DNA from: SG-bin7 sp964498095
GTDB lineage: Bacteria; Bdellovibrionota; Bdellovibrionia; Bdellovibrionales; SG-bin7
Assembly (NCBI GenBank): GCA_964498095.1
Contig: CAZCFY010000017.1
Span: forward strand, 1-64,000
Reading direction: 5' to 3'
DNA: 64,000 nt
Position numbers and translations under genes: made by a program. Numbering within the stretch: the first letter of the stretch is position 1; each line of letters starts with the position of its first letter. This document shows, one piece after another, positions 1-9,060 of this stretch. The notes below the pieces were generated by a model. The model was not told the DNA's origin and searched no databases. It saw nothing but the letters and a program-made list of their open reading frames with translations.

Positions 1-320
1 GAAAGTATTTGGGCTGTGTTCAACAGCGCTTTAGTATTTTAACTAAGAGATTTGACGTGCAAAACTCCCGTGGCATGACGGTTATGGAAGTGGCCTCGCC
101 AATTTGGCGAATCTGGACGTTTGAGTTTTTTCATGGCAGTCAGCTTGTGGCTGCCATCCGCAAGAAATGGTCAGGACTTTTTTCCGAGATGTTTTCTGAC
201 CGCGACAACTTCTTAGTTGAGTTTTCGGATCCCACACTTTCCAATGACGAAAAGCAGCTCGTACTCGCCGCCGCTATATTTGTCGATCTAAAGTATTTCG
301 AAGCCAAGGCCGGTGACTAA
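1..320 (+). CDS. Scramblase / LURP-one-like protein, C-terminal part (5' truncated by window)
   Basis: Open reading frame running in from the left edge (frame begins at base 3); the TTG at 9 is probably internal. About 106 residues are visible. Segments such as LGCVQQRF, IWTFEFF, KKWSGLFSEMFSDRDNF and LAAAIFVDLKYFE resemble the C-terminal half of the phospholipid scramblase / LURP-one family, a twelve-stranded barrel around a buried helix; the final hydrophobic AAAIFVDLKYFE would be that helix. Bacterial members have no firmly established function. It ends 3 nt before the M48 protease gene and is probably cotranscribed with it. Family call rests on motif recall, not on a search. Confidence 0.6.
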   Translation, partial: KYLGCVQQRFSILTKRFDVQNSRGMTVMEVASPIWRIWTFEFFHGSQLVAAIRKKWSGLFSEMFSDRDNFLVEFSDPTLSNDEKQLVLAAAIFVDLKYFEAKAGD

Positions 321-323
321 TCC

Positions 324-1412
324 ATGACCTCTTTCCCCGCCTTACTGGCCCGGCAAAGCGGCACGCTTAAAGTCTCAAGATCAGGGGTTGAGTTCGTTCC
401 TGATGCGGATTCGATGGCGCCGTACCTTGTTATTCCCATGGCCTTTCTGCAGGCGAAAACCGACGGCAAAAATAGCGACTATGTTTTTCTTTATAATCGC
501 AATCAGCCTGAGGTTTTAATTTCCGTTCAGGATTTTAAAATATTAGAAGCTTTAAAAAGTAATGGCTTTCTTAATGGCAGAAATTTTGGCCTTAAAACTC
601 CCACAAAAAAGCGCTTCATAATTTCAACGGTTATTTTAGGTACTATTATCACTTTGCTTTTTGTTGTACCGTTTGTAATCGCAAAAATGTCGGGACAGTG
701 GATAGTCGAACAAATTACTCCGGAAATGGAGAGAGAATGGGTACGAAAGCTTGTTTTAAGCGATAAGGGAATGGTTACTCCCGCCCATTTGGAAAAATCA
801 AAACGCCAAATGCGAATTCTCATTGAGGATATCCGCAGTCATAGTCCCGAATTAAAGCCCTTTGAAATCGAGCTCATTGTCGCTGATTCGGAAGTCGTGA
901 ATGCGTTTGCCATACCTGGCGGAATATTAATGATTAACTCGGGCTTTATTAAACAGTCGCAAAGCACCGAAGAGATCATAGGAGTACTCGCTCACGAACT
1001 TGGTCATATTGAGCGGCGTCACAACGTAAAGAGCATTGTCAGTGGACTTGGGATCACTGCCGGTGCACTGGCCTTAAGCCTTCTGGTCGGGGCCGATATT
1101 TCGGAATGGGTTTTGCGCGGATCTAATTTGTTAAATTTAAAATATACACGGGATCACGAAAGGGAGGCTGATGATCGCGGACTCTATTACCTATCCAACG
1201 CGAAGATCGCAGCCACGGGAATGATAGATTTTTTTGAGCGATTAAGTAAAACCGAGCCCGGCGGAGCGGCGGCTAATTTACTGGCAATCATGAGTACGCA
1301 TCCGGCCTCCGCGGAACGCATTAATTATTTGCGCACTAAAAGCAGCCAAAACTTTTATGTCCCACGTAAACCCTTGTTAAAAATTTCGGAAATTAAATCC
1401 GCTCTTAAATAA
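324..1412 (+). CDS. M48-family membrane-linked zinc metallopeptidase
   Basis: A 362-residue protein. Residues 1-90 form a poorly conserved N-terminal region, about 98-120 a single membrane segment, and the rest the peptidase domain. The zinc site is HELGH (H224, E225, H228), with the third ligand expected at E281 in DHEREAD. M48 enzymes (HtpX, BepA/LoiP, Oma1) take part in quality control of membrane or envelope proteins; IPGGILMINSGFI before the zinc site is typical of BepA/Oma1-like members. It follows the scramblase-like gene after 3 nt. Its stop overlaps the convergent ExoD-like gene by 8 bp. Substrate unknown. Confidence 0.85.
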   Translation: MTSFPALLARQSGTLKVSRSGVEFVPDADSMAPYLVIPMAFLQAKTDGKNSDYVFLYNRNQPEVLISVQDFKILEALKSNGFLNGRNFGLKTPTKKRFIISTVILGTIITLLFVVPFVIAKMSGQWIVEQITPEMEREWVRKLVLSDKGMVTPAHLEKSKRQMRILIEDIRSHSPELKPFEIELIVADSEVVNAFAIPGGILMINSGFIKQSQSTEEIIGVLAHELGHIERRHNVKSIVSGLGITAGALALSLLVGADISEWVLRGSNLLNLKYTRDHEREADDRGLYYLSNAKIAATGMIDFFERLSKTEPGGAAANLLAIMSTHPASAERINYLRTKSSQNFYVPRKPLLKISEIKSALK

Positions 1413-2013
1413 ACGAAAACGCTTTCGCGAGTCCCAGGAAAACTGTGTAGAATAAGGCGATATTCAGGGCAAACGCTAAAAAACCAACAAACATTAGCAT
1501 GATATTTTCTTCCAAAACTCCGAGAGACAAAAAGAAAATAGAAAAAGCCGGCGGAAAATTTGTTCCCGGCGGCAACGGTAGAGCCAAAAGAAAACCACAT
1601 AAGACAATGAGAACCCCGGCGAACTGATTCACCCATTGCGGATAATTCCCGATGAACTTTTGCGTCGGCACGGTTATTCTTTCAACCCAGTAACTTACTT
1701 TCGCGCCAAAGTGGGCCACTTTAGTTATAAACGCGGTACGAATTTTTTTTTCGGCCCATTTTTTGGGGAACCATGGCTTCTTTTTAAGTATTAAACCCAC
1801 TCCCCCCATCATAATTATCATGCCTAACAATGTCGAAAGCCCCGGAATAGGCACGGGAAAAAAGAAAGGTATCGAAAATACCAAGGCCGGAAAAGCATGC
1901 CCCCGACTAGATAGGTTTTCGAATAACTCTTGGAGTCTGATTTCTTCGTGGCTACCTAAAGATTCTAGCTGCTGAAACGATTCAAGTAATTTTGTTCTAG
2001 CTTTTTCAGTCAT
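1405..2013 (-). CDS. ExoD-like integral membrane protein
   Basis: A 202-residue protein of the ExoD (exopolysaccharide synthesis) family. The N-terminus (residues 1-40) is a soluble helix; FPALVFSIPFFFPVPIPGLSTLLG is the proline-rich hydrophobic hairpin typical of the family, followed by three to four further hydrophobic segments to the C-terminus. ExoD was named for a role in exopolysaccharide production in rhizobia; its biochemistry is unresolved. The ATG overlaps the stop of the upstream nitrobindin-like gene by 8 bp, so the two are likely translated from one message. Confidence 0.75.
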   Translation of the reverse strand: MTEKARTKLLESFQQLESLGSHEEIRLQELFENLSSRGHAFPALVFSIPFFFPVPIPGLSTLLGMIIMMGGVGLILKKKPWFPKKWAEKKIRTAFITKVAHFGAKVSYWVERITVPTQKFIGNYPQWVNQFAGVLIVLCGFLLALPLPPGTNFPPAFSIFFLSLGVLEENIMLMFVGFLAFALNIALFYTVFLGLAKAFSFI

Positions 2014-2572
2014 TAACGCGCTTTAGAGTATTCTTATCCGTATGATGAAATACTTTATCCTGTCCCTTGATTTTTAGTTGTGTATCCTCTTCGTAGGAAA
2101 AGGAATTCTTATCATGAAATGTGATTTTTAAATCATATTTTACGGTTTGAAACTCCCTGTCGAGAAAAATATTTGAGCAAATTCCGTAAGTTTGCGACCC
2201 GAGTGTCGCGGACATATTTAAAACCTTCGCGTTGGGCTCGCTCAATCCACCGGCGATCACGGCAACCCCGCGGGGAATCATAAAACAACGCATCACCTGT
2301 TTTTCGCGCGCGTCCCAAAGCCAATACCCCAATTCTTCATGGAACGCATCACTCTCGCCCAATCTAAAAGCGGTGGTAGAATAGCGAAGTCCATATAAGA
2401 TTTGCTCGTGATTATTTACGACGCCAATATATTCAAATTTCATCCGCTCACGGTACTTATTATTTTCGCTACTAACGCGGTCGTCATTGGGTGCGATATC
2501 GTCGCCTTTATCTCCCTCCCACGTACCTACTAATGGTGCTAACGGTCCCAGCGTGTCAAAGTTAGTACTCAT
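2006..2572 (-). CDS. Nitrobindin-like haem-binding beta-barrel (FABP-like) protein
   Basis: A 188-residue protein starting with LGPLAPLVGTWEG, the signature opening of the nitrobindin / THAP4-C family of small ten-stranded beta-barrels. FHEELGYWLWD and the C-terminal HHTDKNTLKR are further family landmarks. Members bind ferric haem and react with NO or peroxynitrite; in this copy the haem ligand would have to be one of the C-terminal histidines, which the sequence cannot prove. No signal peptide, so cytoplasmic. Starts a two-gene unit with the ExoD-like gene. Confidence 0.75.
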   Translation of the reverse strand: MSTNFDTLGPLAPLVGTWEGDKGDDIAPNDDRVSSENNKYRERMKFEYIGVVNNHEQILYGLRYSTTAFRLGESDAFHEELGYWLWDAREKQVMRCFMIPRGVAVIAGGLSEPNAKVLNMSATLGSQTYGICSNIFLDREFQTVKYDLKITFHDKNSFSYEEDTQLKIKGQDKVFHHTDKNTLKRVND

Positions 2573-2607
2573 TTCTCACCTCGAAAAAATTATGCTACTA
2601 ATTTTTT

Positions 2608-3654
2608 ATGAACACCACAAAAGCCTTTGCGGCAAAAAAAGCTAACGCACCGCTTGCGCCCTTTGAAATCATGCGCCGAAATCCCGGACCACAAGATGTC
2701 CAAATTAAAATAGATTTTTGCGGCATATGTCACTCGGACCTACATCAAGTCGCTAATGAGTGGGGTGGCGGCATTTATCCAATGGTGCCTGGTCACGAGA
2801 TTATTGGTCACGTTACCGCAATGGGCAGCCAAGTTAAAAAATTTAAAAATGGAGATGTCGTCGGTGTAGGCTGTTTGGTTGGTGCTTGCCACGACTGCGC
2901 AAGCTGTCATGAGGGCTTAGAGCAATATTGTCTAAATGGCTTTATCGGCACCTATGGCGGCTACGAGAAAGACGGTGAAACTCCAACCTACGGCGGCTAC
3001 TCATCCTCCATCGTCGTTGACGAAAATTTTGTTTTAAAAATTCCCGCCGGAATGGATCTAGCCTCTGCAGCACCCTTACTATGCGCTGGAATTACAACTT
3101 ACTCGCCGTTAAAACACTGGAAGACAGGCCCAGGAAAAAAAGTAGCGATCATCGGACTTGGTGGTTTGGGTCATATGGGAATTAAAGTAGCCAATAAGAT
3201 GCAGGCTGAAGTTTCGGTATTTACAACTTCGAAATCAAAAGCCGAAGATGCCAAGAGATTAGGTGCGCATCATGTAATTCTGAGCCGCGATCCCGAACAA
3301 ATGTCTGATGTCGCTAATAAATTTGACTTAATTCTCGATACTGTTTCGGCACCCCATGATCTTAATATGTACACCGCAACTCTAAAACTCGATGGCACGC
3401 TTGTCTTACTTGGTTTACCAGAAAAAAATCTAGAAATTGAGCCGTTTAATTTAGTGATGGGCCGCCGAAGCATTGCAGGCTCCCTAATAGGCGGAATCCC
3501 AGAAACACAGGAAATGTTAGATTTTTGCGGCAAACATAAAATCGTGTCTGATATTGAAATCGTTAAGCCTGATAAAATTAATCAGGCTTACGACCGTCTT
3601 AAAAAAAGCGATGTGAAATACCGCTTTGTCATAGACTTACGGGAGTTAAGTTAA
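2608..3654 (+). CDS. Zinc-dependent alcohol dehydrogenase (YahK/CAD type)
   Basis: A 348-residue medium-chain dehydrogenase. Catalytic zinc: CGICHSDLH (C38 region) and GHEIIG; structural zinc: the four cysteines in GCLVGACHDCASCHEGLEQYC; Rossmann fold: IIGLGGLGHMGIK. The pattern fits the YahK / cinnamyl-alcohol-dehydrogenase branch, broad-specificity NADP(H) aldehyde reductases. Its 3' end overlaps the convergent DUF4360 gene by 26 bp. The physiological aldehyde cannot be told from the sequence. Confidence 0.9.
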   Translation: MNTTKAFAAKKANAPLAPFEIMRRNPGPQDVQIKIDFCGICHSDLHQVANEWGGGIYPMVPGHEIIGHVTAMGSQVKKFKNGDVVGVGCLVGACHDCASCHEGLEQYCLNGFIGTYGGYEKDGETPTYGGYSSSIVVDENFVLKIPAGMDLASAAPLLCAGITTYSPLKHWKTGPGKKVAIIGLGGLGHMGIKVANKMQAEVSVFTTSKSKAEDAKRLGAHHVILSRDPEQMSDVANKFDLILDTVSAPHDLNMYTATLKLDGTLVLLGLPEKNLEIEPFNLVMGRRSIAGSLIGGIPETQEMLDFCGKHKIVSDIEIVKPDKINQAYDRLKKSDVKYRFVIDLRELS

Positions 3655-4288
3655 CTTCTACACTTGGTGGTGGTTCAACTTCACATTGCCGTAAAACCAA
3701 TTGTATCAGCGAAGCCTGATCTAGACTCACCACCGCTTCTTCGTCAAGTTGGTTAGCTTGCACAAGTAAACTCGTGTTTATGCGCAGATTGGCATCAGTT
3801 CCACATGGTGACCAAAGAATCGCCCCATCAGGTGATTCGTGATGAATGTTTACTTCTTCGCTGATTTCACCCAAATAGCTTTCCTTGTACAAGGCCCCCT
3901 CGCTGCCCGCGATAAAATATTCACTGAGCAACTGGGCCTGTGCACCTTCTGACAAGCTGACATAGCCGCGATAATCCGCCGCCACAATTCCCACCTGAAA
4001 ACCTGCGGGTACAGTTACGGGAATTGCAACATTACAACTCTTTCGCCCAATGCGTCCCTCACCGCGCCCCGCTGCGGCCGTGTACTGATCAAACTGCAAA
4101 ACAAGCGCGTTCTTTTCGGCGTCACCGGCAACAACAATACTTCCCTCAGGACAGCCATTTCCCCCATATGCAATTTCACCAACCTGAATAATATCTCCCT
4201 CATTTTTTGTTTCGATACGGTCCTGATCCGCCGTCGCGCGGCTGCAGGCGATACTTAAACTTAAAATCAAAACTAAGATGTTTTTCAT
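3629..4288 (-). CDS. DUF4360-type secreted lipoprotein
   Basis: A 219-residue protein with a short signal peptide ending in LSIAC, a lipobox with Cys15. The body, from GGNGCPEGSIVV through RKSCNVAIPV, GFQVGIVAADYRGY and LWSPCGTDANLRINT, matches the DUF4360 pattern (paired cysteines, RGY, SPCG...NINT). DUF4360 proteins are secreted and of unknown function. A GGGGGAGGGG run lies just upstream of the ATG. Divergent from the repeat protein at 4455; the 166 bp between them must hold both promoters, but no clear consensus promoter was recognised. Confidence 0.75.
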   Translation of the reverse strand: MKNILVLILSLSIACSRATADQDRIETKNEGDIIQVGEIAYGGNGCPEGSIVVAGDAEKNALVLQFDQYTAAAGRGEGRIGRKSCNVAIPVTVPAGFQVGIVAADYRGYVSLSEGAQAQLLSEYFIAGSEGALYKESYLGEISEEVNIHHESPDGAILWSPCGTDANLRINTSLLVQANQLDEEAVVSLDQASLIQLVLRQCEVEPPPSVEVNLTPVSL

Positions 4289-4454
4289 AGCCCCTCCCCC
4301 TGCAGATTCTTTTGCAAACCTAAAACCAATGGCGCTTTTACAAAATGCACCTATCCGATGTGTTACTTTCCAATCTCATTTGGCAAAATGCGCCCTACGT
4401 CGATGGCATCTGACTTGCTAAAGGTCTGTTGGAAGCACGCAAAATGGGGGAAAC

Positions 4455-6704
4455 ATGATACCAATTAAGAAAATATTGTATGCGGCATTAGCCATTTCAA
4501 TGGCGCTTGGGGTCACGTCAGATGCTGATGATACAGAAAGTCAGAAAATCACTCGAGAACAAAATTCGGGACTAATTTTAAAAGGTCAACTCAGCAAAAA
4601 CATATATAAGGTCGAAAAAAAGCAAGAGTCCTACGAGGTCGATGTCCCCTACGAGGAAAAAGTTGAATACACAGTCAGCGTTCCTTACGAGGATACCGAG
4701 ACTTACGAAGAACAAGTCCCCTATGAAGGTACGGAGACTTACGAAGTTGATGTTCCCTATGAGGGTACCGAAACCTACGAAGAGCAAGTTCCCTATGAAA
4801 CGCAAGAGGCTTACGACGAACAAATACCCTATGAAGACCGCGAATCCTATCAAGAGCAAATTCCTTACGAAGATACGGAAACTTACCAGGATACAGAAAC
4901 AACTTACACGACCGAACGCGTTTGTGAAAACGTAACTGATTATCGTGAGTCTTGCCAGACAGAAAAAATATGCCGAAAAAATCCCGTTCAAGACGGAACC
5001 TGCACCGTCGAACGCGTTTGCCGCGAACGCAATGGCCAACAAATTTGTTTTGAGCAAAAAAAATGTAACCCGTCCACTGGAGGCGACGAAGTCTGCACCG
5101 ACAAAAACGTTTGCCGTCGGGAACCTTACACGAAACAAGAGTGCTCAAACCGTCAGGTACCCCACACGCACACAGTAACAAAAACGAGGACGGTTACCAA
5201 ATACCGCAGTGAAACCCGTTACCGAACTGTCACTCGCTACCGCACAGAAACCCGCTACCGCAACGTAACCAAATATCGTAGTGAAACGCGAACTCGCACC
5301 GTAACTCTTCACCGTCGCGAAACGCGCACCCGAACCGTGACTATGTACCGCACCGAACAGCGCGTACGAACCGTGGTTCGCCATCGAGATGAAACCCGGT
5401 GCTGCAAAACCGAAACACGGGTGCGTAAGGAAACCAGATGTTGCGTGACTCGTGATGTGACCGTTTTAGATCACGTGTGGAACTTACCTTATACAATTCG
5501 CTTTCCTGAAGCTGCAAAACTAGAGGCCGATGAATCCGAAATAATAACGGCACAGATTAAAGGCACCGAAGCGACGCCCGATGTAGACCTCCATATTGAT
5601 AGTCACATCTTTACCTATAAGATAGATAAAAGTACAAACGCCAAAGAAGCGCAAATCGCCCTGACCGTAGTTCCTCATTTGGAAGTCAAAGATATGGGGG
5701 AAGGAACCATTACCGATTTCAAAGCGCTCTACCATCCCGATGGCTATATCTTGACGTTTAAGGATATAGCGGTTTTCCGCCGAATAATTACCAAATATAA
5801 AATCCAAATCGTTGATTCCGAGAAAAAGGTAATATGGGAAAAAGAAACAGATGCCACTTCTCAAATTGGACGTTTCCAAACTGACGTGCAACTTGACGAA
5901 TCCAGAGCCTACACCGTACAAATTGCCACTCAGCGTACAGGCGTAATTCTAAAGTCCCCGGTGCAATTCATTACTGGCGGCAAACTTGAAATTACAAAAT
6001 ACGGCAAAGAAGAAGTCGGCGAACATACGGTTACGGAGCCACTCGTCGAAAGCCGTGAGCAGAAAAAAATCTTAATCTTCGAAGATAAAGGTCACATAAA
6101 TAAAATTGAAACGAAGTATTCAATATCAGTCGTAAATGCTGACTTAGAGAAAGTCGTTTTTCAAAAAGATATTTCCGCAAAGGATGTCCTCGCGCCTTCA
6201 CGCAAAGTAGAATTAGATTTGACTGCGGCACTAGAGGACACCCGCCCCACTTACCGAATTGTTGTAAGCGTTAGCCGTACAGGGGCCATTTTAAAGGAGC
6301 GCGTCCAATTCCGAAAGTTGACGGAGATAAAAAATAAAATAGATTTAGAGGGCCTTAAAAAGCCCGAACTTTTAGCTGGTGTTACCATTAAGGGTAATGG
6401 CCCGAAAGCCACAATAACCATTCTCGATAGGGCTCCGGAAACCAAATCGGTTCGCAACACTTACTATGTGACGCTGAAGAGGAAGACTCTGGGTATTGAG
6501 CGAACGGTAGCTGAGGCCCGCTTTGATAAAGCTAGTTTTGGTGCCACGGCACTTAAAGATTTAACATCTAGCCAAGTAGAACGCTACTTTGAGTCCGGTG
6601 CCAAACTGACATTTGAGATTACTTTGGTTCGTGAAGATCTCGACAAGAAGCCTACAGTAGTCATTGCCAAAGTTATTAAGAAGTTTGACATCACGGTGAA
6701 ATAA
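4455..6704 (+). CDS. Secreted protein with acidic and basic 12-residue repeat arrays
   Basis: A 749-residue protein of unknown function. Residues 1-25 look like a signal peptide. Residues 59-142 hold seven 12-residue repeats of the form xYxxxVPYExxE, rich in Glu, Tyr and Asp. Residues 157-230 are cysteine-rich (about ten Cys, motifs such as ERVCR and EKICR). Residues 242-313 hold six 12-residue repeats of the form TxxRxVTxYRxE, strongly basic, followed by two CC pairs up to residue 330. Residues 340-749 are probably beta-rich, with at least two internally similar modules (KYKIQIVDSEKKVIWEKE and KYSISVVNADLEKVVFQKD; both followed by a segment ending in RTGxILKxxVQF). The ATG is preceded by GGGGGA. 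Possibly an envelope or surface protein; this is inference. Confidence 0.8.
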   Translation: MIPIKKILYAALAISMALGVTSDADDTESQKITREQNSGLILKGQLSKNIYKVEKKQESYEVDVPYEEKVEYTVSVPYEDTETYEEQVPYEGTETYEVDVPYEGTETYEEQVPYETQEAYDEQIPYEDRESYQEQIPYEDTETYQDTETTYTTERVCENVTDYRESCQTEKICRKNPVQDGTCTVERVCRERNGQQICFEQKKCNPSTGGDEVCTDKNVCRREPYTKQECSNRQVPHTHTVTKTRTVTKYRSETRYRTVTRYRTETRYRNVTKYRSETRTRTVTLHRRETRTRTVTMYRTEQRVRTVVRHRDETRCCKTETRVRKETRCCVTRDVTVLDHVWNLPYTIRFPEAAKLEADESEIITAQIKGTEATPDVDLHIDSHIFTYKIDKSTNAKEAQIALTVVPHLEVKDMGEGTITDFKALYHPDGYILTFKDIAVFRRIITKYKIQIVDSEKKVIWEKETDATSQIGRFQTDVQLDESRAYTVQIATQRTGVILKSPVQFITGGKLEITKYGKEEVGEHTVTEPLVESREQKKILIFEDKGHINKIETKYSISVVNADLEKVVFQKDISAKDVLAPSRKVELDLTAALEDTRPTYRIVVSVSRTGAILKERVQFRKLTEIKNKIDLEGLKKPELLAGVTIKGNGPKATITILDRAPETKSVRNTYYVTLKRKTLGIERTVAEARFDKASFGATALKDLTSSQVERYFESGAKLTFEITLVREDLDKKPTVVIAKVIKKFDITVK
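4629..4880 (+). repeat. Seven coding tandem repeats, 36-nt period (acidic array)
   Basis: The DNA repeats with a 36-nt period; each unit encodes 12 residues around the core VPYE or IPYE followed by an acidic stretch and TY. The third to fifth units are closest in nucleotide sequence, while outer units have drifted, suggesting expansion by unequal exchange from the centre. Confidence 0.85.
5178..5393 (+). repeat. Six coding tandem repeats, 36-nt period (basic array)
   Basis: Six 12-residue units (residues 242-313 of the protein starting at 4455), each made of two 6-residue halves, one ending in Val and one in Glu (TRTRTV then TKYRSE style). Same 12-residue period as the acidic array upstream but opposite charge. 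Confidence 0.85.
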
Positions 6705-6730
6705 GCAAAGTTCTTTCGCTTTGGCGACTC

Positions 6731-7597
6731 TTAGTCCTTGCGTGCTGTCACCAAAACTTGTTCTTTAATCTTAAATACTCTGGCGGCATTGTCATGAAAG
6801 ACTGCCTGCCAGTGTTCTTTAGGAATAGCTTTTTTATAAAGCTCAACGTAATCAGAAATACGAACCAGCGGCCAATCGGTACCAAACATAAACTTAGCGG
6901 GATTTTCGATATAACCAAATGCCCAGCGGATTTGCTTAACGGCATACTCATCAAGACTTTCTGGTTTTACCTTCTTCAAGTCCCCAATGAGAAGTGCGGA
7001 GGCCTCCACAAATACGTTGGGATTTTTATAGGTAACTTCGGCCGCGGATTGTACCCAAGGATTGCCTAAATGCGCGATCACGAAATTCACCTTCGGGTTT
7101 TTAACTGCGACTTCATCAATCGTCAGCGGATCAGAATACTTCAGAAGAGCTTCCGCACTATAAGTATCTCCCGTATGAAACACTACGGGAACGTCATATT
7201 TTTGCGCAAGCTTGTAGACCGGCGTATGGGCTTTGTCATAGGCATAGCGGTGAACATAGCCTAAATAAATTTTAATACATTGATAATCCTTTTTCTTCAG
7301 CCCCGTTTCCAACGATTTTAGATCGATTTTTTCAGTCACACCAAAACACTGAAAAACATTAAGGCGCTTTAAATCCTTAAATTTCTGACTTCCTTTACGG
7401 GTTGTATGCGAAATTGCGGCGACAACATTGGCTTCCTTTAATTCTTTCTTAAACTCTTCCTCGGTGACAGGAATTTTACTGGTTTCCTCGAGTTCGCCCG
7501 TAAAATTTGCGTGCGTATGCACGTCAATAATTTTTAGAGGCTCGATGGCAAAGACAGAAAAAGAAAACAATAAAGAAAAAACTAAGGTTTTAATCAT
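6731..7597 (-). CDS. Secreted amidohydrolase-2 family metal-dependent hydrolase
   Basis: About 288 residues. The ATG at 7597 is chosen because AAGGAG lies 7 nt upstream and it opens a signal peptide (MIKTLVFSLLFSFSVFA); a longer frame begins at 7621 without such a site. TIM-barrel amidohydrolase motifs: DVHTHAN (metal-binding HxH), VVFHTGD, VIAHLGNPW and FGTDWPL (catalytic Asp). This is the Amidohydro_2 family (decarboxylases and hydrolases such as ACMSD). An exported member is somewhat unusual. It follows lpd by 44 nt on the same strand and might be read through from that operon. Confidence 0.75.
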   Translation of the reverse strand: MIKTLVFSLLFSFSVFAIEPLKIIDVHTHANFTGELEETSKIPVTEEEFKKELKEANVVAAISHTTRKGSQKFKDLKRLNVFQCFGVTEKIDLKSLETGLKKKDYQCIKIYLGYVHRYAYDKAHTPVYKLAQKYDVPVVFHTGDTYSAEALLKYSDPLTIDEVAVKNPKVNFVIAHLGNPWVQSAAEVTYKNPNVFVEASALLIGDLKKVKPESLDEYAVKQIRWAFGYIENPAKFMFGTDWPLVRISDYVELYKKAIPKEHWQAVFHDNAARVFKIKEQVLVTARKD

Positions 7598-7641
7598 GGT
7601 TGCTCTCCTTAGAGGCAACATAAGACTAAAGATTTACATTA

Positions 7642-9051
7642 TCAAGCATTGAGTGTGCGGTCGTGAGAATTTAAGGCCGCCTCTTTGATGGCTTCCGAAA
7701 GCGTGGGGTGACCATGCATGGTGAGTGCGATGTCTTCGGCAGTTGCGCTAAACTCCATGGCGACACAAAGTTCGTGAATCATTTCTGAAGCGTTAGCCGC
7801 AATGATATGCGCGCCGAGAATCTCGTCGGTTTCTTTATGTACCAAGAGTTTAACCAAACCCTCCGTCTCGCCAACGGAGATCGCGCGGCCATTGGCCACA
7901 AAGCGAAATTGTCCTTGCTTATAAGGAGTGCCGGCGGCCTTTAATTGCTCCTCTGTCTTTCCTACGGAAGCAACCTCGGGATGTGTATAAAGAATGCCCG
8001 GGACTAAATTGTAGTTCACCCTTGGTTTTTCGCCAGCCATAAATTCTACACAGGCTACACCTTCTTCTTCGGCTTTGTGAGCGAGCATTGCGCCCCCAAT
8101 AACATCGCCAACGGCGTAAACTCCCGCCACCGCCGTACGGAAATTAGCGTCGACTTCCAAAAACCCTTTAGCATTTGTTTTTAGTCCAACGTTTTCTAAA
8201 CCCAAATCTTGCGTCATGGGTTTACGCCCAATACTGACTAAGACTTTTTCGTAGTTTAAAGTTTCGCTTTGACCCTTTGATTCCAACACAACTTCAGCGC
8301 CACCATTTTTGGGAGTTACAGTTTTCACAGCGGTATTGAGTTTAAACTCAATGCCCTGATCCTTTAATATTTTTAATAAACGGGTACTGATCGCTTCATC
8401 CATGCTGGGCACAATCTTTGGTAAAAATTCGACGACCGTTACTTTCGACCCGAGCCGGGACCAAACGGAACCCATCTCTAATCCAATGTATCCGCCGCCA
8501 ATGACCAACAGTGACTTCGGAACTGCCGGAAACGCCAACGCCCCCGTTGAAGAAACAACTGTCTTTTCGTCTATCGCCATATTAGGAAAGCTTGAAGGTA
8601 CACTCCCCGTGGCTATCAAAATATTAGTTGTCGTCAACGATTCGGTGGAGCCATCAGGTTTTTTAACGACGACCTCGTTTGCTGATTTAATTGAGCCCAT
8701 GCCCTGAATGCCATACACTTTATTTTTTTTAAAAAGCCCCGCTACGCCCATTGTTAATTTTTTAACAACTTCGTCTTTACGGGCGAGCATTTTAGCAAGT
8801 TGTAAATTGACCTGTGGCACCTCAATACCATGCTCGGCCGCTTCATGCTTCATCTTATGGTAAAAGTGACTCGATTCAAGCATAGCTTTGCTAGGTATAC
8901 AGCCCACGTTTAAACAGGTGCCACCGAATGTAGGGTCCTTCTCAACACAGGCCACGCGCATGCCAAGCTGAGCCGCACGAATAGCGCCAATATAGCCGCC
9001 GGGGCCCGAACCAATTACCACAACATCAAAACGATTTTGAGACTCTGCCAT
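7642..9051 (-). CDS. lpdA: Dihydrolipoyl dehydrogenase (E3)
   Basis: A 469-residue flavoprotein of full family length. FAD-binding GSGPGGY near residue 14; redox-active disulfide C46/C51 in GGTCLNVGCIPSK; NAD-binding GGGYIGLEMG; second FAD motif YAVGDVIGG; C-terminal catalytic histidine in HGHPTLSEA. It reoxidises the dihydrolipoyl group of the 2-oxoglutarate (and perhaps other 2-oxoacid) dehydrogenase complexes with NAD+. Third gene of the sucA-sucB-lpd run, 9 nt after sucB. Confidence 0.97.
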   Translation of the reverse strand: MAESQNRFDVVVIGSGPGGYIGAIRAAQLGMRVACVEKDPTFGGTCLNVGCIPSKAMLESSHFYHKMKHEAAEHGIEVPQVNLQLAKMLARKDEVVKKLTMGVAGLFKKNKVYGIQGMGSIKSANEVVVKKPDGSTESLTTTNILIATGSVPSSFPNMAIDEKTVVSSTGALAFPAVPKSLLVIGGGYIGLEMGSVWSRLGSKVTVVEFLPKIVPSMDEAISTRLLKILKDQGIEFKLNTAVKTVTPKNGGAEVVLESKGQSETLNYEKVLVSIGRKPMTQDLGLENVGLKTNAKGFLEVDANFRTAVAGVYAVGDVIGGAMLAHKAEEEGVACVEFMAGEKPRVNYNLVPGILYTHPEVASVGKTEEQLKAAGTPYKQGQFRFVANGRAISVGETEGLVKLLVHKETDEILGAHIIAANASEMIHELCVAMEFSATAEDIALTMHGHPTLSEAIKEAALNSHDRTLNA

Positions 9052-9060
9052 TTTTTACTC

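Noticed and set aside
4578..5181. Long reading frames on the opposite strand and other frames of the repeat protein gene
   Set aside because: They are by-products of the repetitive coding sequence, lack ribosome sites and have unnatural repetitive composition.
4629..5393. Regular 36-nt periodicity that could look like a CRISPR array
   Set aside because: The period is coding: both arrays translate into clean 12-residue protein repeats in one frame, and there are no unrelated spacers between identical repeats.
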